Positions 39,409 through 48,243 of a DNA stretch of 64,000 bases are shown in pieces. Each line of letters starts with the position of its first letter. Positions within the stretch are counted from its first letter, which is position 1. The translations under genes were made by a program, and so were the position numbers. Source of the DNA: Janthinobacterium sp. ROICE36. GTDB lineage: Bacteria; Pseudomonadota; Gammaproteobacteria; Burkholderiales; Burkholderiaceae_D. The stretch covers positions 81,920-145,919 of the forward strand of contig NZ_PEBS01000004.1 of NCBI RefSeq assembly GCF_002869965.1. Reading direction: 5' to 3'. The notes beneath the pieces are model-generated. The model was not told the DNA's origin, ran no database searches, and saw only the letters and a program-made list of their open reading frames with translations.

Positions 39409-39438
39409 AAAAACGGAGACCGCGGTCTCCGTTTTTTT
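39409..39438. terminator. Bidirectional terminator after secA
   Basis: ACGGAGAC-CGCG-GTCTCCGT, an 8-bp stem with A-rich left and T-rich right flanks, between converging secA and the hydrolase gene. Confidence 0.9.
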
Positions 39439-39473
39439 ATGTCCGCGATGGCATGAGCTGCGTGTTCATGTGT

Positions 39474-40778
39474 TCAGGGAAATGCCCAGTATTGCGGCGC
39501 CTGCGACGGAATGCCTTTCAAGCCGCCACGGTTCCTTGCCCGTTGCCCCGTCTTGATCATGGTGGCGATATCGGTCAGCAAGAGGCGGTTGCTGGCGAAG
39601 TAATCGTGTCCCATGAAGTTCATGATGACGGTCGAGGCATCGACGAGTTCCATGCCGGGGATGCCGACGACGGGGCCGCGGATGTCGCCTATCCTGTCCC
39701 AGTCGGCAAAGGTGTAGGAAGCGCGGATGGCCTTGTCGTTCGCGGACGCGTACAGGGTGGTGGGGAGCTTGAGGCTGGCAAAACGGGGGGCGATCTGGTC
39801 GCGGAAGACATCGGCATTGATGTCCGGCGCCGCCAGCACGACCTGCTTGAACAGGGGTAGCAGGTCGGGGCGTTTTTCCAGCAGGTTGGCCAGGGCCACG
39901 GTCATCGGGCGGTTGCCCATGCTGTGGGCGATGAGGTAGATATCCGTGGCGGAAGAATGTTCCGCGAAGTCGGCCAGGAAGGCCTGCAGGTGCGCCTGCG
40001 TCCATTCGGCCGAATTCTGGTCGTATTCATAGCCAGCCAAGGTGCCTTTCGACGGCCAGCTGTAAAACACGGGCAGGGCGCCGATATCGAGGTCGACTGC
40101 CATCTGCGCCGTGCGCCGGGCCGCGTCGTCAAACGAGTTGCTGTAGCCATGGATGTAGATGAACGCCGCCTGCCGTTCCGGGGCAGCCTGTATCCTGGCC
40201 TTGACGGTGGCGAGAAAATCCGTGCGCGACAGGCGCGTGGCTCCCTTGATCAACACATATTTTTGCGCATTATTGCTGGACAGGATGGCGTACCAGGGCG
40301 GCAACGGCAGTTCGCCCGGCGCTCTTTTTTCAGGGATGCTCACCACGACGCTGCCATAGCTGAGGTAGGGCGCCGCGCGGTTGGGCTGCCCGCCATAATT
40401 ATGGCTGCGGGGCTGGTATTGCCTGTCGGTGGCGTAATACACGGTGACGTGCATGGCGCCGACTGGCGCAGTCTCGTTGCCGGACGTCAGCGTGCCGCCG
40501 CTGCCGGTGCTGCCGACCAGATTGCCGAGGTTGCTCAGCAAGCCACCCATGCCCGACCATGCGCTGCCCGACGGCCTGATCGTCGATGGCTGCGCTACCT
40601 CGGCAGGCGGCGCTTCAGATGCCAGTTCGGCAGAGTCGCCGTCCAGACGGTACGCCACGCCATCCTGCACCGTACAGGCCGTCAACCAGGCCAGCAGGCA
40701 AAACAGGCATAACAGACGCAACAGGCATGACAGACCCGCATCGCTGTGCTGCATTCGGTTTGACTGAGCTTGCGCCAT
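39474..40778 (-). CDS. Lipoprotein alpha/beta hydrolase (DUF900)
   Basis: A 434-residue protein with a lipoprotein signal (LLRLLCLFCLLAWLTAC; lipobox LTAC). The catalytic domain is an alpha/beta hydrolase of the DUF900 type: FIYIHGYSNSFDDAARRTAQMA forms the oxyanion region, and LIAHSMGNRPM carries the nucleophile serine. It is probably an esterase or lipase on the periplasmic face of an envelope membrane; substrate unknown. The ATG at 40778 is preceded by GAGAGGAT. It is divergent from argJ. Confidence 0.83.
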   Translation of the reverse strand: MAQAQSNRMQHSDAGLSCLLRLLCLFCLLAWLTACTVQDGVAYRLDGDSAELASEAPPAEVAQPSTIRPSGSAWSGMGGLLSNLGNLVGSTGSGGTLTSGNETAPVGAMHVTVYYATDRQYQPRSHNYGGQPNRAAPYLSYGSVVVSIPEKRAPGELPLPPWYAILSSNNAQKYVLIKGATRLSRTDFLATVKARIQAAPERQAAFIYIHGYSNSFDDAARRTAQMAVDLDIGALPVFYSWPSKGTLAGYEYDQNSAEWTQAHLQAFLADFAEHSSATDIYLIAHSMGNRPMTVALANLLEKRPDLLPLFKQVVLAAPDINADVFRDQIAPRFASLKLPTTLYASANDKAIRASYTFADWDRIGDIRGPVVGIPGMELVDASTVIMNFMGHDYFASNRLLLTDIATMIKTGQRARNRGGLKGIPSQAPQYWAFP

Positions 40779-40937
40779 GACATCCTCTCTGGCCGGTGCG
40801 ATGGCATGAATCACCATCGTCCATGCCCCTACCTTAGCGCCGCCAGGTGGCATGGTTCTGATAAATCGCAAACCTGGCCACGCTGCCGACCCGCTTCGGC
40901 GCAGCCGGGGCCGTTGCGACTATTCATTTGCCGTATG

Positions 40938-40965
40938 TTCAACGGCGCCGCGAAGGCGCTACAAT
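40938..40965 (+). promoter_or_regulatory. Candidate argJ promoter
   Basis: TTCAAC (40938-40943), a 16-bp spacer and TACAAT (40960-40965), 35 bp before the argJ ATG. The -35 element is weak. No arginine-box palindrome was recognised. Confidence 0.4.
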
Positions 40966-40999
40966 AGCGCTTCCCTTTTCCCTCGCAGAAGAAATCACC

Positions 41000-42238
41000 A
41001 TGGCCGTCAATTCTCCCAAGCCCGTCGCCGCCGACTTGAAAGCCGTCGCCGGCATTGAAATCGGTGTTGCCGAAGCCGGCATCAAGAAACCCAACCGCAA
41101 GGATTTGCTGGTATTGAAACTGGCGCCGACGGCCACCGTGGCTGGCGTGTTCACCCTGAACCGCTTCTGCGCGGCGCCCGTGCAAATTTCGAAAGCCAAC
41201 CTGGCCGTCGTGACGGCAGGTGCCGCGCCTATCCGCGCGCTGCTGGTCAATACGGGCAACGCGAATGCGGGCACGGGCGAATCGGGCCTGGCCGATGCGC
41301 AGGCCAGCTGCGCCGCGCTGGCCGAGCTGCTGGGCTGTACGCCGCAGCAGATCCTGCCGTTTTCCACCGGCGTGATCCTCGAACCCTTGCCCGTGCAGCG
41401 CCTGGTGGCCGGCTTGCCGCAAGCCGTGGCTGCGCTGACTTCGGACAACTGGTTCTCGGCCGCCGAAGCCATCATGACCACCGACACGCAGCCGAAAGCC
41501 GGTTCGCGCACGCTCACCATCGGTGGCCATGCGGTGACCCTGACGGGCATCAGCAAGGGCGCCGGCATGATCAAGCCGAACATGGCCACCATGCTGGGCT
41601 TTTTGGCGTTTGACGCCACCGTGGCCCAGCCCGTGCTGGACCAGCTGGTGAAGCAGGCGGCAGACAAATCGTTCAACTGCATTACCATCGACGGCGATAC
41701 ATCCACCAATGACTCGTTCATGCTGGTGGCCACGGGCGCCGGCAGCCTGGTCATCGATTCGATCGATACACCGCACTATGCGGAACTGGCCGCTGCCGTC
41801 ACCGAACTGTCGACCTTCCTGGCGCAAGCCATCGTGCGTGACGGCGAAGGCGCGACCAAGTTCATGACCGTCACCGTGGAAGACGGCCGTAACGTGGAAG
41901 AGTGCCGCAAGATCGCCTATTCCATCGCCCATTCGCCACTGGTGAAAACGGCCTTCTTCGCGTCGGACCCGAACCTGGGCCGCATCCTGGCCGCCATCGG
42001 CTATGCGGGCGTGGACGACCTGGACGTGGGCCAGCTGAACCTGTACCTGGACGACGTGTGGGTGGCCAAGAATGGCGGCCGCAACCCGGACTACCAGGAG
42101 CAGGATGGCCAGCGCGTGATGCAGCAAAGCGAAATCACCATCCGCGTGAAGCTGGCGCGCGGCGCTGCCACGGCCACCCTGTGGACGTGCGACCTGTCGC
42201 ATGACTACGTGTCGATCAACGCCGACTACCGCTCATGA
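41000..42238 (+). CDS. argJ: ArgJ, ornithine acetyltransferase / N-acetylglutamate synthase
   Basis: A 412-residue Ntn-fold enzyme that recycles the acetyl group in arginine biosynthesis. [16 protein letters not shown] contains the self-cleavage site, where the threonine of ATML becomes the N-terminal nucleophile of the beta chain. The C-terminus NADYRS is typical. The ATG at 41000 follows AGAAGAAA. It overlaps the DUF815 gene by 4 nt. Confidence 0.96.
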   Translation: MAVNSPKPVAADLKAVAGIEIGVAEAGIKKPNRKDLLVLKLAPTATVAGVFTLNRFCAAPVQISKANLAVVTAGAAPIRALLVNTGNANAGTGESGLADAQASCAALAELLGCTPQQILPFSTGVILEPLPVQRLVAGLPQAVAALTSDNWFSAAEAIMTTDTQPKAGSRTLTIGGHAVTLTGISKGAGMIKPNMATMLGFLAFDATVAQPVLDQLVKQAADKSFNCITIDGDTSTNDSFMLVATGAGSLVIDSIDTPHYAELAAAVTELSTFLAQAIVRDGEGATKFMTVTVEDGRNVEECRKIAYSIAHSPLVKTAFFASDPNLGRILAAIGYAGVDDLDVGQLNLYLDDVWVAKNGGRNPDYQEQDGQRVMQQSEITIRVKLARGAATATLWTCDLSHDYVSINADYRS

Positions 42239-43116
42239 CCGGCCTCGATCAATTCCTGCTGCGCGCGGAAAGCTTGCTGGCGCGCGTGGAGTCGATCCTG
42301 CCGCAGGCGGTCCCCACGCCGGACTGGAACAGCTTTGCCTTCCGCTGGCGCCGGCGCCAGGGCGCAGCAGCTTATTTGCAGGCCGTGGCCCACGTGTCGT
42401 CCATCGCTTTGGATGACTTGCACAATATCGGCACGCAAAAAGCGCAGATCGAGCAGAACACGCGCCAGTTCGTCGGCGGACGTCCGGCCAATAACGTGCT
42501 GCTGACGGGCGCGCGCGGCACGGGCAAGTCTTCCCTGATCAAGGCGTGCCTGAACCAGTTCGCCAGCCAGGGCTTGCGCCTGATCGAAGTGGATAAAGCA
42601 GACCTGGCCGACTTGCCTGACATCGTCGACCTGGTGGCGGCGCGTCCCGAGCGCTTCATCATTTTTTGCGATGACCTGTCGTTCGAAGAGGGCGAGAGCG
42701 GCTACAAGGCGCTGAAAGTGGCGCTCGATGGCAGCATCGCCGCGCAATCGGACAATGTGCTGATCTATGCCACGTCGAACCGACGTCACCTGATGCCGGA
42801 ACGCATGTCCGACAATACCAGCTACAAGACGGACGACGATGGCGATTTGCATCCTGGCGAGACGGTGGAAGAGAAAATCTCGCTGTCCGAGCGCTTCGGC
42901 CTGTGGCTGTCGTTTTACCCGTTCAAGCAGGACGATTATCTCGATATCGCCGCCCACTGGCTCGCTTCCTTCGGCTGCACCCCGGAGCAGATCGCGGCAG
43001 CGCGCGGCGACGCCCTGCGCTGGGCCTTGCAGCGCGGTTCGCGCTCGGGCCGGGTCGCCTGGCAATTCGCGCGCGATTATGCTGGGAAACTACCTGCGGG
43101 AAAGTTGCCGCAATGA
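42235..43116 (+). CDS. DUF815 AAA-type ATPase
   Basis: A 293-residue P-loop ATPase of the DUF815 family. Walker A is [13 protein letters not shown], Walker B is [12 protein letters not shown] and [10 protein letters not shown] forms sensor 1. Function is unestablished. The conserved position between argJ and a MutT-like Nudix gene in Betaproteobacteria is noted. It has 4-nt overlaps on both sides. Confidence 0.85.
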   Translation: MTGLDQFLLRAESLLARVESILPQAVPTPDWNSFAFRWRRRQGAAAYLQAVAHVSSIALDDLHNIGTQKAQIEQNTRQFVGGRPANNVLLTGARGTGKSSLIKACLNQFASQGLRLIEVDKADLADLPDIVDLVAARPERFIIFCDDLSFEEGESGYKALKVALDGSIAAQSDNVLIYATSNRRHLMPERMSDNTSYKTDDDGDLHPGETVEEKISLSERFGLWLSFYPFKQDDYLDIAAHWLASFGCTPEQIAAARGDALRWALQRGSRSGRVAWQFARDYAGKLPAGKLPQ

Positions 43117-43535
43117 GCGAAGTGAAAGTGAAACCGGTGGACGTGGCCGTCGGCATCCTGATGAAGCCGAATGGCGACGTGCTGCTGGGCCAGCGCCCGG
43201 CCGGCAAGCCGTATGACGGCTATTGGGAATTTCCTGGCGGTAAAGTCGAACCGGGCGAAGCCATTTTTGATGCCTTGAAACGCGAGTTTGTCGAGGAACT
43301 GGGCTTGTATATCGACAGCGCCGAGGCCTGGTGCGGCGTCGAATATGTGTATCCGCACGCCCATGTGCGCCTGCATTTTTATATCAGCCGCGAATGGCGG
43401 GGCGAGCCGCAAAGCCTGGAAGGGCAGGCGTTCGCCTGGCAGGGCACGGTCGGCGTGGAACCCTTGCTGCCTGCCACCATTCCCCTGCTGGAATGGCTCG
43501 ACGAGGTACGCCGGGAATCCCTGGCGCCTGCCTGA
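43113..43535 (+). CDS. Nudix hydrolase, MutT-like
   Basis: A 140-residue Nudix protein whose box reads GGKVEPGE-x7-REFVEELG with all metal-binding glutamates present. LMKPNGDVLLGQRPAGKPYDGYWEFPGGK is close to MutT, which hydrolyses 8-oxo-dGTP. Specificity for 8-oxo-dGTP is likely but not provable here. The start is fixed by the ATGA overlap with the ATPase stop. Confidence 0.87.
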   Translation: MSEVKVKPVDVAVGILMKPNGDVLLGQRPAGKPYDGYWEFPGGKVEPGEAIFDALKREFVEELGLYIDSAEAWCGVEYVYPHAHVRLHFYISREWRGEPQSLEGQAFAWQGTVGVEPLLPATIPLLEWLDEVRRESLAPA

Positions 43536-43650
43536 TCTGGTGCCGGCTGGCAGCGCCATGCTGCGCGCTGGCGCAAGCTTTCCTCCTGCTTTCCTTGCAT
43601 TGGCGCTGCTTTGCGCTACAGTGCTTGCATCAAGCACCGGGGAGTCTCGC

Positions 43651-43860
43651 ATGCCGCTGACACTGACCTTTAGCGATACCGATGAATTGTTGCTCGCCGC
43701 GCTGCACAAGCGTGCCCGCGCGCATGGGCGCAGCATCGAAGAGGAGCACCGCGACATCCTGCGCAACGCCTTGCGGCCGCTGCCGAAGCGCCCGCTCGAC
43801 GATATTTTGCGCAACATGCCCGACGTGGGGCCGGATGTGGATTTCGCACACCGTTCCTGA
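43651..43860 (+). CDS. FitA/VapB-like ribbon-helix-helix antitoxin
   Basis: A 69-residue protein with a ribbon-helix-helix fold prediction: LTLTFSDTDELLLAALHKRARAHGRSIEEEHRDILRNAL matches the FitA-type DNA-binding region. A short acidic/hydrophobic tail (DDILRNMPDVGPDVDF) follows, typical of the toxin-wrapping segment. GGAGTC lies before the ATG. It is 6 nt upstream of the PIN toxin; the pair should autoregulate their promoter. Confidence 0.83.
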   Translation: MPLTLTFSDTDELLLAALHKRARAHGRSIEEEHRDILRNALRPLPKRPLDDILRNMPDVGPDVDFAHRS

Positions 43861-43866
43861 GCTAGC

Positions 43867-44283
43867 ATGGACGCTTACCTGGTCGATACGGATGTGATCG
43901 TTGCAGCGCGCAAGGGAGGCGCTGCACCGGCGGGCGTGAGCGCCTTTTTCGAGCGGGTGGCGCCTGAGGCGCGCTATGTGCCGGTACAGGTAATCGCGCA
44001 GTTGCGCGCAGGCTTACAGCGCAGCTGGCGGCGCGAAGCGGTGCTGGAAGCACTGGCGCTGGAAGGCTGGCTGGAAGCCGTGTTGGCAGAGTATGCGCCG
44101 CAGCTGCTGGAATTCGACCTCGATTGCGCGCTAGTGTGGGCGCTCCTGCATGCGCGCGGCCACACGCACGGCGTGGATGGACAGATCGCGGCGATGGGTA
44201 TCGCCTATGGCTTGACGGTGGTCAGCGGCCGGCTCGACGGTTTCGTGGCGCAGGGGCTGCGCCTGGAAAATCCGTTTATCTGA
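43867..44283 (+). CDS. PIN-domain toxin, FitB/VapC-like
   Basis: A 138-residue PIN-domain protein. Acidic residues D7 and D9 (VDTDV), D104 (HGVDGQIAAMG) and D124 align with the metal-binding ribonuclease site of FitB/VapC. The second position of the usual D-E-D-D quartet, in the ELxxG motif, reads QLRAG (Q45, codon CAG). That Glu-to-Gln change would be expected to weaken nuclease activity. It ends 3 bp from the converging yacG. Confidence 0.85.
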   Translation: MDAYLVDTDVIVAARKGGAAPAGVSAFFERVAPEARYVPVQVIAQLRAGLQRSWRREAVLEALALEGWLEAVLAEYAPQLLEFDLDCALVWALLHARGHTHGVDGQIAAMGIAYGLTVVSGRLDGFVAQGLRLENPFI

Positions 44284-44286
44284 GGA

Positions 44287-44475
44287 TTACTGGGGCTTGT
44301 TGTCTTCGTCTGCGAGAGGATCTTCAAACGGATCGGCAGCGGGGATCGTGTATTTTTCTTCGGCCCAGGCACCCAGGTCGATTTGCTTGCAGCGTTCCGA
44401 GCAGAAGGGGCGGAATTTGTTGGCTTCAGTCCACTCGACTTTGGCGGCACAGGTAGGGCAGTTAACGACGGTCAT
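44287..44475 (-). CDS. yacG: YacG, DNA gyrase inhibitor zinc protein
   Basis: A 62-residue zinc-finger protein. Four cysteines (C6, C9, C25, C29) in CPTC and FCSERC bind zinc, and the tail [12 protein letters not shown] is acidic. In E. coli, YacG binds GyrB and inhibits gyrase. The zapD-coaE neighbourhood is the conserved setting for this gene. Confidence 0.92.
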   Translation of the reverse strand: MTVVNCPTCAAKVEWTEANKFRPFCSERCKQIDLGAWAEEKYTIPAADPFEDPLADEDNKPQ

Positions 44476-44496
44476 GATGGGGAAAATAAGTAACAG

Positions 44497-45252
44497 TTAA
44501 AAATTACAGAGCGTCAGCTCGAACGGGACATCTTCTTCCAGTGGCTTGGGTTTCAAGTCGCCACCCTGGGTAGTGAAGCGTACCCACAGCATATATTTGT
44601 TGGCGGAAATTTCCGGGATGGCGCCGCTGTTTTCATCCAGGCTCAGTCGGAGCATCTGGTATACCTTGCCTTGCAGCATTTGCTGGTAGCTGCCGCCATT
44701 GGCGATCAGTTTAACGGGGCCGCCGGAATCGCGCAGCAGGCGCAATACCAGGGCCAGCGCATCGAACAGGGGCGCTAGCGGGGCAAACCAGGCATGGATA
44801 TCGGTCAGGCGCTGCTCGGAACTGCGTTTTTGCCAGGCAAAGTAGGAAGGCAAGTCGAATTCGCAGGCGCCGCCGGGGATGATGGTGCGGCCGCGGATGC
44901 TCATCAGCCATTCATTGTCGCGGATATTCTGCCCCGTCTTGCCCTGCGCCGCTACCAGGGCACCGCTGACACTGTCGAGTTCACCGAGGATGGCGTCCAG
45001 GGTTTCCGGCTCCACATTCGGATTGCTGCGGTAGCCCAGCAGGCTTTGGCGCTGGCGCTCGAGTTCCTGCAGCAGGTCGGACTTCAGGTCGGCGCGGCCG
45101 GCCACTTCGAGCATGTCGAAAATGGTTGCCAAGGCAACATGGTGCTGCATTGCATGCTCTTGCTGGATGAAGAACTTGAATTTGTCGTACAGGTCTTCCA
45201 GCCGCAACAAGGTACGAATGCGTTCGTTGAAAGGGTATTCGTAGACAATCAA
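44497..45252 (-). CDS. zapD: ZapD, Z-ring associated protein
   Basis: A 251-residue protein of the ZapD (YacF/DUF1342) family, which crosslinks FtsZ filaments. It begins VYEYPFNERIRTLLRLEDLYDKF and includes GGACEFDLPSYFAWQ. No ATG is available at the right place. A TTG at 45252 with AAGGGAA upstream gives the family length, and reading further upstream enters the coaE spacer. It is downstream of coaE, in the same direction. Confidence 0.92.
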   Translation of the reverse strand: MIVYEYPFNERIRTLLRLEDLYDKFKFFIQQEHAMQHHVALATIFDMLEVAGRADLKSDLLQELERQRQSLLGYRSNPNVEPETLDAILGELDSVSGALVAAQGKTGQNIRDNEWLMSIRGRTIIPGGACEFDLPSYFAWQKRSSEQRLTDIHAWFAPLAPLFDALALVLRLLRDSGGPVKLIANGGSYQQMLQGKVYQMLRLSLDENSGAIPEISANKYMLWVRFTTQGGDLKPKPLEEDVPFELTLCNF

Positions 45253-45314
45253 AATAATTCCCTTAAGTAAGGACCTGCAAACAATCCCGTGATTTTGAAC
45301 CAAGCGTCGACAAA

Positions 45315-45974
45315 TTACAAACGTTGCAGCCCGATTCCGGCCATTCTTTTTGAAAATGCCAGATATAAATCGTGCAACTGGGCAATCTGCGGCGCCAGGG
45401 CGGCCAAATCGCCATGGTTGTCGATCACATCGTCCGCCGCCGCCAGGCGCATGGCCCGCGTGGCTTGCGTGGCCATGATGGCTTTGACTTGTTCTTCCGA
45501 TAAGCCATTGCGTGCCATCACGCGCGACACTTGCAGGCTTTCCAGGCAATCGATGACCAGCACGCGGTTGACGCGCTCCACCCATCCGCCGGACTCGACG
45601 AGCAGGGGCACGGCGAATATCACATAGCTGCCCGTCGCTTCGGCGGCCGCCGCCAGGGTGGCCTGGCGGATGCGCGGATGCAGGATGGCTTCCAGTCTGG
45701 CCTTGGCCTTGGCGTCGGAAAACACGAGCTTGCGCATTTTTGTACGGTCGAGGGCGCCGTGCGCATCGGCGTAGTCCGGGCCAAATTGCGCCACCAGGGC
45801 AGGCATGGCGGCGCCATTCGGCGCCGTCAGGCTGTGGGCGATCTGGTCGGTGTCGACGATGGAGGCGCCGCGCGCGGCGAACAGATCGGCCACGGTGCTC
45901 TTGCCGCAACCGATGCCGCCGGTGAGACCCACGCTGAAATAAGGGACGTTTTGTCGTTGCATGTGTTTTTCCAT
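45315..45974 (-). CDS. coaE: Dephospho-CoA kinase
   Basis: A 219-residue P-loop kinase catalysing the last step of CoA synthesis. [17 protein letters not shown] is the Walker A region, [10 protein letters not shown] binds substrate and [11 protein letters not shown] is conserved. Starts at 45974 or 45962 are both possible; neither has a strong ribosome binding site. It lies between pilD and zapD. Confidence 0.94.
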   Translation of the reverse strand: MEKHMQRQNVPYFSVGLTGGIGCGKSTVADLFAARGASIVDTDQIAHSLTAPNGAAMPALVAQFGPDYADAHGALDRTKMRKLVFSDAKAKARLEAILHPRIRQATLAAAAEATGSYVIFAVPLLVESGGWVERVNRVLVIDCLESLQVSRVMARNGLSEEQVKAIMATQATRAMRLAAADDVIDNHGDLAALAPQIAQLHDLYLAFSKRMAGIGLQRL

Positions 45975-45996
45975 AAGGTGCGCGGTGCTGCGCCGG

Positions 45997-46866
45997 TCAG
46001 CCGGTCAGGCCCAGCGTGAGGCGCGCCAGGGGCGTGCCGTACAGCAGGGCGATCAGACCCGCCGCCGCCAGGTAGGGGCCGAACGGAATGGGTTTGTCGC
46101 GCCCTCGCTTGGCGAAGACGATCAGGCCGATGCCGACTACGGCGCCGACCAGCGACGACAACAATATGATCGTCGGCAACATGGTCCAGCCCAGCCAGGC
46201 ACCCAGCGCCGCCAGCAATTTGAAGTCACCATAGCCCATTCCCTCCTTGCCTGTCGCCAGCTTGAAGGCCCAGTACACGGCCCACAAAGCCAGGTAGCCG
46301 GCGGCCGCGCCGATGACGGCGTCTTGCAGCGGCACGAAGGTGCCATTGATATTGACCAGCAAGCCCGCCCACAGCAGGGGGAAGGTGAGGTCGTCCGGCA
46401 GCATTTGCGTATCGGCATCGATGAAGGTCATGGCGATCAGCAGCCAGGCAAACACGAGCGTGGCCAGGCCCGTCCAGCCGCTGCCGAAGTGCCAGATCAA
46501 GATGGCCGATAGTGCAGCCGTCAGCAGCTCCACCAGCGGATAGCGCACGGAGATGGGCGCTTGGCAGGCACTGCACTTACCGCGCAGCAGCAGGTAGCTG
46601 ATGACGGGAATGTTTTCCATGGCCGTGATGCGGTGGCCGCAAGCGGTGCAGTGCGAGTGCGGCAGCATCAGGTTGTAGCGGTCTGTGTGGGGCAAGGGCA
46701 AGCCGCTTTCTTGCGCCACATAATTATCGGATTCGCGCTGCATCATTTTCGGCACGCGGAGGATCACCACGTTGAGGAAGCTGCCGACGATCAGGCCGAA
46801 CAGGGCGGCGACGAGGGCGACGGGCAGATTGCCGGGCGCGGCGAACAGCAGGGTATCTTGCAGCAT
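45997..46866 (-). CDS. pilD: PilD, prepilin peptidase / N-methyltransferase
   Basis: A 289-residue membrane aspartyl protease that cleaves and N-methylates type IV pilins and pseudopilins. It has the cytoplasmic zinc-binding CTACGH...CSAC cysteine pairs. The two catalytic aspartates are in [11 protein letters not shown] and [10 protein letters not shown]. The ATG at 46866 begins the membrane segment. It is followed by coaE. Confidence 0.94.
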   Translation of the reverse strand: MLQDTLLFAAPGNLPVALVAALFGLIVGSFLNVVILRVPKMMQRESDNYVAQESGLPLPHTDRYNLMLPHSHCTACGHRITAMENIPVISYLLLRGKCSACQAPISVRYPLVELLTAALSAILIWHFGSGWTGLATLVFAWLLIAMTFIDADTQMLPDDLTFPLLWAGLLVNINGTFVPLQDAVIGAAAGYLALWAVYWAFKLATGKEGMGYGDFKLLAALGAWLGWTMLPTIILLSSLVGAVVGIGLIVFAKRGRDKPIPFGPYLAAAGLIALLYGTPLARLTLGLTG

Positions 46867-46973
46867 GGTGGATTGGTCAGAGGTGGTGAATGTTGCCGCG
46901 CAAACATTGCCTGGCACTGCCGCAGTGTAAAACATCTGCCAGCGCATGGGAATGTTTTGCGCAGGGCGATCAG

Positions 46974-48170
46974 TCAAATCACGGCGCCCAGCTTGAAAAT
47001 CGGCAGATACAAGGCGATCACGAGGGCGCCCACCAGCACGCCCAGCACCGCTATCAGCGCCGGTTCCAGCAGCGACGACAGGATGGTCACCGTGCTGTCT
47101 ATCTTCGCTTCAATGATCTCGGCCGCGCGCGACAGCATGGCGTCGAGCGCGCCCGATTCCTCGCCGATCAGGGCCAGTTGCGTCAGCAGCGGGGGAAACA
47201 CGGCGCTGTGCTCCATCGCCAGGGCCAGGCTGCCGCCGGCGCGGATTTCACGTTCGATGCGCGTCGTCGCTTCCTGGTATAGCGCGTGGCCGGAGGCGGC
47301 GCCCACCAGGCCGAGCGAGTCGAGCAGCGGCACGCCGGCGGCAAACATGGCGGCCAGGGTGCGCGTCCAGCGGGCAATCGCCGCCTTGCGCAGGAGCGGG
47401 CCGAACACGGGCAGGCGCAATGCCCGCAGTTGCATGTTGCGCCGCAAGGCCGGCCAGCGGCGCCAGGCCAGGTACGATAGCAGCCAGGCCAGCATGAGCG
47501 CCGCCAGCAAGGCCAGCCAGTAGCGCACGAGAAAGGCGGACACGCCCATGACGAGCAGGGTGGGCAGCGGCAAGGGCGCACCGAAGCTGTCGAATACCTG
47601 GCGGAAGGCGGGCACGACCACGCTCATGATGATGGCAGTGACAGCGATGGCGACGAGCACGATGGCCAGCGGATACATCAGCGCACCGCGCACCTGTCGC
47701 CGCAGGGCGATGGCTTTTTCCTGGTGCGTGGCCAGGCGCGCCAGCAAGTCCTGCACGATGCCGGCCTGCTCGCCGGCCGCCAGCAGTTTGCAATACAGCT
47801 CGTCAAACAGCAGGGGAAACTGGCGGAATGCCTGCTGCAGGCTGCTGCCCGCTTCGATGTCGTGGCGCAAGTCGCGCATCAGCTCGGTGACGGCGGGTTT
47901 GGCGTGGCCCTTGCCGGCGATGTCGAAGGCATGCAGCAGCGGTACGCCGGCCGCCATCATGGTCGACAGCTGGCGCGTGAACAGCGCGATATCCTTGTGC
48001 GCGATGGCCTTGCCGGGCGCCGCGCGCGCCGCCTGCACCCTGGTAGCTAGGATGCCCTGGCGCCGCAAGACCAGGCCGGCAGCGGCGGCATCGGCGGCGC
48101 GCAAGATGCCATCGACCGCCTTGCCATGGCGGTCCGTGCCCTTCCATGCAAACCGCCGCTCGGTTGCCAT
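46974..48170 (-). CDS. pilC: PilC, type IV pilus inner-membrane platform protein
   Basis: A 398-residue GspF/PilC family protein with two tandem T2SSF domains (about 65-190 and 270-390) and three membrane segments. FAWKGTDRHGKAVDGILRA is the usual cytoplasmic start. The ATG at 48170 is preceded by GGAGG; a GTG two codons earlier is possible. It is a neighbour of pilD, but the partner ATPase gene pilB is not upstream; a DHA2 efflux gene lies there instead. Confidence 0.88.
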   Translation of the reverse strand: MATERRFAWKGTDRHGKAVDGILRAADAAAAGLVLRRQGILATRVQAARAAPGKAIAHKDIALFTRQLSTMMAAGVPLLHAFDIAGKGHAKPAVTELMRDLRHDIEAGSSLQQAFRQFPLLFDELYCKLLAAGEQAGIVQDLLARLATHQEKAIALRRQVRGALMYPLAIVLVAIAVTAIIMSVVVPAFRQVFDSFGAPLPLPTLLVMGVSAFLVRYWLALLAALMLAWLLSYLAWRRWPALRRNMQLRALRLPVFGPLLRKAAIARWTRTLAAMFAAGVPLLDSLGLVGAASGHALYQEATTRIEREIRAGGSLALAMEHSAVFPPLLTQLALIGEESGALDAMLSRAAEIIEAKIDSTVTILSSLLEPALIAVLGVLVGALVIALYLPIFKLGAVI

Positions 48171-48243
48171 GCGCACCTCCTGCCGTCACGGTAGCAGTGT
48201 CAGGAAAAAGCACCAGCCGCGCTGGAGGCAAGCTTGATCTGGC

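Noticed and set aside
45253..45909. Possible N-terminal extension of zapD into coaE
   Set aside because: The added residues are Arg/Gly-rich and overlap coaE in another frame; ZapD family length fits the TTG start at 45252.
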